The notes under the pieces: model-generated | The model's input: only the letters and a program-made list of their open reading frames with translations | Told to the model about the DNA's origin: nothing | Database searches by the model: none | Program-made: the position numbers and the translations under genes | Shown: positions 1 through 10,600 of the stretch, piece by piece | Layout of the letters: every line of letters starts with the position of its first letter | How positions within the stretch are numbered: the first letter of the stretch is position 1 | Source: Sarcina sp. DSM 11001 | GTDB lineage: Bacteria > Bacillota > Clostridia > Lachnospirales > Lachnospiraceae | Assembly: GCF_900101015.1 (NCBI RefSeq) | Contig: NZ_FNFZ01000002.1 | Span: 27,221-91,220 of the forward strand | DNA length: 64,000 nucleotides | Direction: 5' to 3'

Positions 1-44
1 AAAACGGACCGGGCAGGAGGACAGCTGATTTTTTTTTTTGGGTC

Positions 45-80
45 TGTGACGCTTTTTTATATTAGATGCTTTGTATAATG
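45..80 (+). promoter_or_regulatory. Candidate promoter of the first AP2-G1 cassette
   Basis: A perfect TATAAT lies at 74-79. A block TGTGACGCTTTTTTATATT starts at 45, and the same block with one T-to-C change precedes the second AP2 gene at 45646, with the same 29-base distance to its TATAAT. Conservation of block and spacing between two otherwise diverged leaders supports a real promoter. No good -35 hexamer stands 17 bases upstream, so the TGTGACG block may be an activator site or an atypical -35. Inferred only. Confidence 0.5.
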
Positions 81-231
81 TACTTGGTCGAAATAGTATT
101 TCTACCTATCCGGCTTCAGCCTGTCCTATATCGCTGAGGCTTGATATAGAAATGAAAGGAAAAAGAAACCAGGAAAGATGCAGCCATATGACCTGCGGCG
201 AAAGACTTTTTAGCTTGGAGGCATCACAATA

Positions 232-1359
232 ATGTCAATATCACCAATAACGCTGGAGCATTTGGAAAAACCCGAAGAACTGGAACAGCCGGGACGGAAA
301 ACACGATCAGAGAAACAGGTGCGTCTGATCAGGGCGAAGTACCGGACGCGGGAAAGTGGTTCGACACGATCAGCACAATTCCCGAAGCCGGCAAAGATCT
401 CCAAAATCACTTGTAAGGCCCGCTTTGGACATCTCACTGTCCTTGAGCAGACAGACGAACGAAAGAACAGATATGTAGTATGGCGCTGTCGATGCGATTG
501 CGGAAATGATTGCACGGCGGCAAGCCGCGAACTGAAAAGCGGCAGGGCAGTTTCCTGCAAGGATCCTTCCTGTAAATATTACGCAGAAGTAATGATAAAA
601 CGCTGCGGCCGGGAAGATTTCACAGGCCGGCGGTTCGGGAAGCTGTTTGTACTCGGTCCGGTTGCGGCAGATCTCGCTTCAGTATCTGGAGAGCCTGTCC
701 AGAGCAGAATTAAGCGGGACGCGAACGGCCGGGTTCTTTGGAACTGCAGGTGTGACTGCGGAAATACCGTTGAGGCCACGAGTACGGAACTTAAATCAGG
801 AAACAGAAAGAGCTGCGGCTGTCTCTCGCGTCCTCCCCTCTACGATTGGGTGGGAAAACGATTCGGCAGGCTGACGGTCACAGCCTATGACGGGAAACGC
901 AATGGCTGTCATTACTGGAGATGCCTTTGTGACTGCGGAACTGAGACGGTGGTTTTTTAGACCAGTCTTCTGCGGGGGCACACCTCCAGCTGCGGGTGCC
1001 TTAACAGGTCTCTGGCAGAACGCCGGACTCTGGTCGACGGAACCTGCGTGGAAATCCTGAGGTCCGCACTTTTGAAGGGAACGATCCCCCAGAATAACAG
1101 CTCCGGAGTCCGGGGAGTGTACTGGCAGAAAAAACAGCAGCGCTGGTGTGCGCAGATCATGTTTAAAGGAAAGATGATCTACCTCGGGAGTTATAACACG
1201 ATCGGGGAAGCCGCGATTGCACGCAAACGCGGCGAACAGAAGTACTTTGGAGGCTTCCTCGAAGAGTATGATGCCAGGATTACGGGGGAAGAGCAGCAGA
1301 GAGAGGCCGGGGAGCAGCAACTGCAGGATTGCTCTGTAGGGGAAGACAGATGCGGGTGA
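232..1359 (+). pseudogene. AP2-domain Cys-repeat protein, copy 1, interrupted by an amber codon
   Basis: This is the sister of the intact gene at 45808-46893. It reads through three repeats of the form RFGxLTV...WxCxCDCGN...SCGC, then hits TAG at 958-960, where the intact copy has CAG (Gln). Reading continues in the same frame to 1359 and encodes the AP2 domain (NSSGVRGVYW...YLGSYNTIGEA). The translated product would be 242 residues without AP2; a separate ATG at 1048 could start a 103-residue AP2-only piece, but no clear ribosome site precedes it. The start at 232 is chosen because GGAGG lies 10 bases upstream and because an upstream ATG at 189, in frame with the longer reading of copy 2, stops here at once. 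CxCDCG-repeat and AP2 proteins are known mainly as phage or mobile DNA-binding proteins; a role in controlling G1 is inference. Confidence 0.8.
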
Positions 1360-1614
1360 CCCGGCCGGCAATGACAATATAATCAGTCTTGTTAAATGCA
1401 GCGGATAAAACATTGTAAAATCATTGTACAGGAAGACCTGCGGGTGAAGCCTTACAGAGACATGCTCACAGGAAAACACTGTAGAAGATACAATGTAAAA
1501 GAAACTCGGTAAATGTGTCTGAATTTGAAAGGAATTGGTGAACACAGCGACGACTGTAAAAACCACGGCAGACATCAGACAGCATAAGTTAAGCAGAAGG
1601 AAGCGCAAGTAAAT
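1360..1614 (+). other. Spacer between AP2 copy 1 and G1, with about 190 extra bases
   Basis: The last about 60 bases (from ACGGCAGACATC near 1566 to the G1 start, including GAAGCGCAAGTAAAT) closely match the 50-base gap between the second AP2 gene and G5. The preceding 190 bases or so have no counterpart there. They contain A/T-rich stretches but no gene, terminator or convincing promoter that I can defend. The insert may separate G1 expression from the broken AP2 gene. Confidence 0.55.
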
Positions 1615-4600
1615 ATGAAAGCATTACTCCGAAGAATCAGGCAGATATTAAGGGACCGTAGAGTGCGCCGCATTTTCACGAGATTTGTGGGCACAGTTGC
1701 GGCCATTGTTGTCTTTGTGACAACGTATGCTTTGGTATTACCGGCCATTACAATGGAGGCAGAGGCGCTGTGCGGCATCGAAGCTCACCAGCATGATGAC
1801 AGCTGCTACACGGAGAATCTGATCTGCGGTCAGGAAGAGTCCGAAGGACATCATCACACAGAAGACTGCTATACAGTGACTAAGGAACTGGAATGCCAGA
1901 TCCAGGAACATCAGCACTCCTTGGAAAACGGCTGTTTCGATGAAGAGGGCAATCTCGTGTGTGAGCAGGAAGAGCATACACATTCGGATTCCTGTTATAA
2001 AGAGCATCGGGAACTGACATGTGGGCTGGAGGAGTCTGAAGGGCACCATCACACGGATTCCTGTTATGAAAAGGTGCTGACCTGCGGAAAGGAAGTCCAC
2101 ACCCACTCGGCAGCGTGCTATAAAACAGATTTGAAAATCGAGTCTGCAGCTGTGGCTTCGACCGGAGTGACTAGTGCTGCTGCTGTCCCCGATCTTTTTA
2201 ACGAAGACATCTATTCGGAGGAGCCGGAGCATTCACAGGATGATCCCGCCGCAAACGAAGCTCTGGATGAACAGGATCAGACAGATGAGGATGAAGAGCA
2301 TACAGATAAAGAGCGTGCAGATGAAGATGCGGAAAACGGGGATGCCTATATCCCTGAAAAAGAAGAGCTGGATTTCAACACTGTTCTGAACAGCCGGACG
2401 GGCATTTACTACCATCACGTGGCGGAAGATGAGGAGATTGAGGACAGCTCCGCTATTTCCGACTGGGACAAGGCGGACGAGGACACAGAACTGAACCGCG
2501 CGGATCTCATCCGTATGTACCTCAGCTATACGCTCCCCAGGGATACTGTTAACGCGACCAATGACATTGCCAGATACCGCCTTCCCGATAGTCTTCACCT
2601 GACGGACGAGCAGGTCGACGCGATCAACGAGTGCGAAAACGGAATATCTTCCCAGTATATTGAATATGACAGTCTTGAGATCACAGATGTCGAGCGCCAC
2701 ACCGCTTACCTGGGACTGGAATCTGTAGAAGGCACCCGCCGCCCTGGTGAAGAGCCTGAGGAAGACGACCAGGAATATATCAGCGCCACAGTCAAAGCTG
2801 AAAAGATCTATGACGAGGAAACCGGTGAATACGAGGGAACTGATCTGATCTTCACTTTCAGTCCCTACACCGTCGAAAAAAACGCGCATGCCTATGACAA
2901 AAAAGGACAGCCCACCAGAGCCGGTGAAGAAGTGACCGGCTGGCTGACCCTCGACTTCAACATGGGCCAGATCGACTGGGCGGAGGACAACACTTCCGAG
3001 ATCATTTTTGCGGAAGAAGACCGGGAAAACAAAGTCTCTGAGATCAGCACTGTCCTTAAGCAGGCAGAGGATGATGATCTGGCAGCAGCTGGAATGACAG
3101 AGGCAGCTGCCGAAGACATGACTGCAGACGAGGATGCAGCGGATGCAGCGACAGAAACCGCTGCTGCGGATGAGACTGCGGAGATCGCAGCTCAGGATGC
3201 GACAGAGGAAGCCGCCGCAGCGGATGTGACTGCGGAGGAGACCGCTGCTGCAGACAATACTGTTGATAAAGCGGAAGAAGCAGGCACAGAGAAAACTGCT
3301 GCTGAAGCCCCCGATGATGAAAAGGATAAAAAGGAAGAGTCAGTGGCTGCCGGCTACCCTGCAGCTGTCTTTGACGACTCCATCACTGTCCGCTCCGGCC
3401 GCCTTGACAGCGACCTGGATGACACGGACATTCCGAAGAAAACCAAGATGACGGTCCACGTTGAGGCCGATGAAGGGACATTCCCTGAAGGTACCAGGAT
3501 GGTCCTCAGCGCCGTCGAAGACCTCGACGCCGTGGCCGAAGCAGTCGGTACTGCCATTGACGCAAAGACCCGCGGCTTCCAGGCTGTCGACATCACCTTC
3601 TATGACAAAGATCCTTCCGAAGAAGACGCGAAAGAGATTGAACCCCTGAAACCCATAAGGGTTTCCATTAAGAGCGACGAGATCAGGAAAGCTGCAGAGG
3701 ATTCCTCCACAGCTCCTGTTGTCGTGCACATCGAAGATGACAACACCGCTACGGAAGTTGAGGGCACTGCATCCAAAACTGACAGCGCCGCAATTGAGAT
3801 CGAGAAGCCCGGCGTGGAAGCGGAAGTGACTGCTCCCGGAAATGACAGCGCGAATAATGAGGACGAGAGTAAAGACGCCGCGAATAAAGCCGGAGACAAT
3901 AAAGACTCTGAGAATAAGGCCGCAGAGGATAAAGACAGGGAGGATGCGGCCAATGAAGATGCTGCCGACGACAGTACCGAAGGCGTAACTGGAACGAATG
4001 ATGCAGGTGAAGAGACAGATCCTGCTGCCGACGACAGTTCTGAAGGCGTGACCGGGACGGTTGATGCCGCAGCAGGCGACGCCGTGAGCTTTGAAGCGGG
4101 TTCCTTCTCCATCTATGCCGTGGTCTATACCGTAGACTTCCACTGGGAAGTGGATGGAAAATTATATGATTTTAGTATTCCCGGGGGTGGATTTGTCAGC
4201 CTTGAACACCTGGTTGAGGCACTGGGTATAGGCACAAGTGATAAAGAAAGCACAAGTGAACACGAGACAGCTGCCAATATTGAAGAAGCAGCAGAAACAG
4301 AAGATCACCCTGCGCCCTGTGACGAAGCCATCAAGCTGAACGAGGTAAAAATCAGTGACACTACAAGGAAATTTGTGGCGGATGTAGAGAGGGTAGAATT
4401 CTCAGTCCCGGAGCTGGTATGGGTTGGAAAGGCTGATTCGGACAGCACAGTCGGAAGACTCAAAGAAGCCAACGAACTGAAAGTAGAATACAGCGCGGAG
4501 CTTACAGAAAAAGAGATCGGGATGATCAATGCACAGACGGTAAAGGCCGGGGACTGGGCTTTGATCAGTTTGCAGCCGTTCACGAGTGAAGAGGCGCTGA

Positions 4601-7600
4601 CTGTGACTATGAAGGATGGTGAGACATTCACGATCCGTGTTACTGATGCGCAGATTAAGAAAACTGTAATTGACGCCAAAGGCGACACCTGGGTGATCAC
4701 TGTGACTTATGGAGAGGATGCGAAGATCCCGAATGGGGCAGAGCTGAAAGTCAGAGAAATCCTTTCGACCGATGAAGAGTATGAGTCTCTCTGTAATAGT
4801 GCGGCGACAGAAGCCTGCAGTGATGCGGGAGAGCAAGGCATCGACATGCCGATCCTTTCCGGTGCCCGTTTGTTTGATATTGAGATTCAAAGTGAAGAAG
4901 GTAAGGTTGAACCTTCTGCACCTGTTCAGGTGAGTATCCGTCTTCTTGGCACGGCCCCTGCGGACCATACGTCCGTGGTCCACTTCGAAGAAGATGGAGC
5001 AAGAGTGTTGACGGCTCAGAAATATGAAATTCAGATGCCTGAGACCCGTAAATCTAATGTTGAGGCACCTGTAGAAGCAGCAGATGAAACGCAGGGGTCT
5101 GCTGAGAACAGATCGAATGAGACAGATGCTACTGAGTTAAGTTTTCAGACGGATTCGTTTTCCGTTTACTCTGTGGTAAATGTAACAAATATGAGCAGTC
5201 TCGTTGGCAGCGACAAAAAGTTTGCTCTGGTTAGTGGTATTGCCCATGATCCGGGAGCAACTACGGGCTATTCGGAAACGTGGGGACGAGATTATTTTAC
5301 TCTTATCGTAAACGCTCATGCGTTATCGGATCAGTATGTTTATGATAATCAAAACAGAGTTGATGGTCTCCGGGTGGAACCTGTCCACGCCTATGAGGAT
5401 GGGAGCATTTCCTATATCGGCGGCAATCCGGCTCAGTGGCAGTTTGAGAGTGCAAGGAACGGAAAGTATTATCTGTGCGTCGATGGTAAATATCTGCAGA
5501 GATTTAACAAAGGCGAGAATAACAACTACGGCTGGGAAGCCCGACTTGTCGAGAATAAAAATAATGCAACGCAGCTCAGCATCACTGTCAATAGCGATGG
5601 AACGATATTGATTTATGATGATCTCGGTGGGCAGGGGCAGCAGTATTATCTGCACAACGAAGGACCCAGCCAAGGCAGCGAGTTTAATTCCCGCATCTTT
5701 AAATTTACAAATCAGAACGTCAATACAAACTCTGCGGCATACCGGTTCAGGGTTTGTGAGGAGTCTGATCAATTTGAAAGCTTTGCTGCACGTAAGGTTT
5801 CCGTGCAGAATCTTACGGTCAATGACAGTTTCCTGATCTACCGCAAGTTCGAGGACAGCCAGGGTAAAGAGCAGCTGTTCGCGCTTGCAAGCGACGGTAC
5901 TTTTGTACGTGTATATGACGGCGGTGATAGTGTCTACTGGCGTGAGACGGATAAAAACATCTACTGGAACTACAGGCTGGAAGGTAACTATTACACTATC
6001 TACTCTACTCTTCCGGGAACCGGCGAACCCGTTTACATCAATCCGATGTATTCGTCTGATCCTAAGCAGACAATCACAAGTACACCATCCGGTCTGACTC
6101 TTATCGGGAAAGATAATGGCGAGTACGGAACTGCGATCGAGAACTGGGATCAGACCGCATACGATTATGCTGGTCTGCATGTGACTGTCAACGCACAGGG
6201 AGAAGCAAGTTTATCTGCCGGTACCCGAGTCGGAGAAACGTCCGATGTATTCCTGTTCGCGGTTGCCAGCAGCATGCCCGGAGAGACGGCGGAAACGGTT
6301 GATACTGTGGACAGTGACAGCCTCGGTATCAAGATTACCATGTTTGACTATGGGAGAGCGAAGGGCAGTTATAGTGCCGGCGATAAACTATCTGAAATGA
6401 CAGCTGTGGCGGGCAGTGCTGAATATACCCCTCATGCTGCGCATCAGCTTGTCAAGGCCTACCTTGAAAACGGATTACCTTCCAGCAAAACAAACGGTGC
6501 GATGGAGGGATTATTTACAGAGGGCGGGAGTGCAGTTACTGCATATAAAGAAAATGTGAATCATCTCTTCCTTCAGAGTTATTATGACGAGAATGGCATG
6601 TTCCGTTATCGGTCAGAGGATAACTATGCTTATCTGTCTTATGATCCTGATACAGAAAAAATAACGGGTACTGACTTTACGGTTTATCGTCAGGCAGCTA
6701 CGCCGTACCCTTATGATTCCCAACCGGGTCATTCATATTATACGCATGGTCATTTTATGCCTTTTAATGACATTGATATGACCCAAAACGTTTCCCGTCT
6801 AATGAACCAATACGGGAATATGTACGATCTTGCCCATCCAAATGACATTATCGGAGAATTGCCTATTGGTGATGGTCGGACCTACGAGGATATCTATGCC
6901 ACACAGGGTATCCCCAACTTCTACACGGGAATGAAAATGGAAGCCAATTTTACCCAGCTCAAAGACGGTAAGCTGGAGAACGGCGATCCCATGGTTTTCA
7001 AATTCACCGGCGACGATGACATGTGGGTATATATTGACGGTGTGCTCGTGCTCGATATCGGTGGTATTCACGAGCCCCTGAGCGGGACCATCGATTTTTC
7101 TACCGGCAAAGTAAGCAATCCGTCCGGATCCAGTCTTGCCGGAGAGAAGACGCTGTACGATATTTTTATGGCGGTGAAGGAAGCAAATGGAACGCCGCAG
7201 GAAGTAAAGGACAAGATCAATTCCATTACCTGGAAGGATGTGGATGGAAATGGAAGGCCGGATACATTCGCAGACTACACCAATCACGACTTTAAAGCGT
7301 TCTATATGGAGCGTGGTGCAGGTGCATCCAACCTGGATATTCAATTTAACCTGAAGGTCATGCATCCGGATGAATTCGTTGTTACTAAACAGATTCCCGA
7401 CGGCGTTGATCCGCGGTTTGTCAACCAGGAGTACAAGTTCCAGGCGACCTTTAAGGACTACACAAATAACGACGAGATCAAACCGCTGTTCGTGGGGCAG
7501 AAATACGGTACACAGCAAGAGCTCATCGCCTGCACCAGCATCGTCTACAAGGACCGGAAGGATGAAAACGGCAATCCTGTCCCGGTAAATGTGGGTAACG

Positions 7601-10600
7601 ATGGTTGTTTCACGCTGAAAGCCGGCGAAGCCGCTGTGTTTAAGATGGCGGACAAAAAGCTGCAGTATACCGTTAAGGAAGTGGAAATCGACTCTGTTCA
7701 GAAGACTGAAAAGGTTGAAATCAATGGACAGGTAGTAACTATAGCGAATGGAACTGCGGAAGCCGCCTATGCCCGGGTACAGGATCGCAGCCAGCTCAAC
7801 TACAAGAACCACCCCTTCCTTCAGAACCTGAACATTATTAAACATCTCCTGCCTGAAGGCACCAAGGACGGGCCGGGCGATGTGTTCGAGTTCCGCGTGT
7901 ATTTGGAATCCACTGTAGAGGTGGAAGGCCAGCTTATGCAGCAACTGGTGCCTTACTCCTATGGGCCGTACTATGTCACCAAGATTGTTGACGGTCAGAC
8001 CCACTACTATACTTTGACCGGAACGAATAACGCGCCTGTGGATAAGGGAACGACTCCCGTGGTTTGCTCCACCACCGGCAGAAGCGGTTCGATAAACAGT
8101 ATTCCTCCCGAATTCACCGTTGAGATTCGTAACCTGGCGGTGGGTACACACTTCTACGTCGAAGAGCGACGTGATAATATTCCGTCAGGATTTGTTTTTG
8201 ATCATGAAGATTTGGTTGAAGGCACTTATGACGGTCAGACATTGGGCACTAATGAGGATATTATAAGTCGTATTATTGCGCGCGACGAAAAGGATCATCA
8301 GTCTTTTGACCCCGATACGGTCGGTAAGATTAAAAAAGGCGTGGACGCGCAATCCGAAGTGTTCAATAAGAAGGTCAGTGTCAATGTCCGGAAGCAGTGG
8401 CTCAAAATGAACGGGCAGCCTTATACACTTGAGCAGGCCCGTCAGCTTCCCGGCAGCCAGAGCGCGGTGATCACGGCGGAGCTCTGGAAGAAAAAAATCG
8501 CTGAGGAAACAAGCGGAGAGACAGATAACCCCGTCACTGTGACCTTTATGGTCAACACAACTGCGGATACAGAATATCGTCAGGTATCTGTTCCGGTTAC
8601 GATAAAGAATGGTTCAACACTGGAATTCTCTCTTGGCGCCAGAGGAACAAGCCAAGCCCAGGAGATCCATAGTGAACCTGAGTACACTATTTCACGCAGC
8701 AGCGTAACATCGAACCCGAAGATCCATTACTCCAATGGACGCCAGAAGGATAAGTGGAGCAAATATACGATCAGCGGGATTACTGAAGACACAAAAGTCT
8801 ATGCGACCTTCGATGCGGACAAGGTCGGAGATGACTTTGTCGGTCTTTACATCGCTTCGAAGGTGGATCCCGGTTCTTCTGAGACGCCTGTCGAGGAAAA
8901 GGTTGCTGATATCACCCTGAACGACGCCAATGATTGGCTGCAGCAGATCCCGAAGGAATCGGGTTATACCTATTTCCTGATGAACGTTGTTGAGACCGGA
9001 TTGGAGGGACATGCCCACGAGTATACCTTCATTGACTCTCCAACGGTTACCACAGATGCAGACGGGAATCTCATTCTTGCGGTCGCGAATAAGTATCGCG
9101 AACCTATCAACGTCACCGTTGAGAAAGTCTGGTCTCCTGCGCTGACAAGTGAAGAAGAAAGCGATGCACATGTAATCGTTGAGCTGCATCGTTATGCCAA
9201 AAAGACTAAAGGTCTTCTGGAAGTCGTACTCAAAGACAACTTTGGAGCTCCGATCGAGGGGGCCGTATTCAAGCTGTATAAAGACGGCGTTGAACAGGAA
9301 CAGACTTATACTACGGACGTTAACGGAAAAATAGCAGCCGGCAACCTGGAACCCGGGACATATAAGTTTAAACAGATCAGCACGCCGGAAGGCTACAGCA
9401 TGTCCGATTCTGCCCCGCAGACTGAAGATTTTGTGGTGGAGGATAACAAGACCGCTCCGCAGGAGATGCACTGCGAGCTCCAGAATCAGGCACTGGAGAC
9501 GAATGGTGTTGCAACGTTGACTCTGCTTGATAATAATGGTGCTCCTATCCAAGGCGCAAAGTATGAGCTGAGGAGGAAGGGAACGGAAGAGATTATTAAA
9601 CAGGGGCTTGTGACCGATGAAGATGGCAAAGTCACGGTCTCACAGCTTAAGGCGGGAACGTACTATTTCTTCGAAACAGAGCCGCCCGCAGACTACAACC
9701 TTCCCAATGAATGGCAGGATACTGAATTTACCGTGTTGGAACACCCTGGGATCGTACAGACTTTCAACATCAGCATGGTCAACAATCTGAAGGGAAAAGG
9801 CTACGTTGAGATTACCCTTACCGGTCCTGACGGACAACCGGTCAGTAATGCCACATTCGAGCTGTACAAGGGCAGTGAAAAACTGACGGAAAGGACTACT
9901 GGCAACGACGGCAAGCTGACTTTCGGTAATCCCGAGAGACTTGCCGCGGGCACTTATGTTGTAAAACAGATAAGCACGGACGCCAATCTGCTTCCGGCGA
10001 ATCAGCAGTCGTTCACGATCCAGGATAATGGAAATGCGAACCAGAAAAATGAGCTGACCTTTAGCAACTCATACAGGGGCATGGGTACTGCGACTGTAAC
10101 CTTGACCAGGAAAGACAACAATAATCCTATCAGCGGTGCAAAGTTTGAGTTGTACAAAGATAGTGAGTATTTTATGGAAAAGACCACCGACGAAAATGGT
10201 CAGCTGGTTTTCGGTTCTCCGGACAAGTTACCTGTTGGGAATTATTACATTAAACAGATTTCCACCGTAGATGGATTGGACCCTATAGTAAACAATTGGC
10301 CTTTCGAAATCCTGGAGAATGGTAATCCGAATCAGACGTATTCCTGGAATGTTCAGAATGAGGAAAATGCCGGGAATGTGACGATTAAACTGTGGAAGAA
10401 GGGGGGATTCGGACAATGGAATTGGTCGTGCTTGAATACTTATACAGATTTAAGGCCAGGGCGTACTTATTCGTTTACAGCTCAAATTAATCAAGGGTTT
10501 AATATAGAACATCTTTGGTGTTATCAGGATGAATCTGATCACATTAACGCGGATTCTATATCTAATGGTCAAGTGACAAATTTGAATCCTGCCGGATGGG

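Noticed and set aside
796-1608. A 270-codon minus-strand frame over the AP2 relic and G1 leader
   Set aside because: It is the antisense of the conserved AP2 coding sequence, and the same shadow occurs over the intact copy. No family resemblance.
1771-1779. Lipoprotein signal at Cys53 of the giants
   Set aside because: Residues before the Cys (EAxC preceded by ME) do not match a lipobox, and the proteins carry LPxTG wall anchors instead.
6799-8151. A 450-codon open frame on the minus strand inside G1
   Set aside because: It lies wholly within the G1 fibro-slime and following region, has no recognisable domain or ribosome site, and similar antisense frames occur in the other giants; codon bias explains it.
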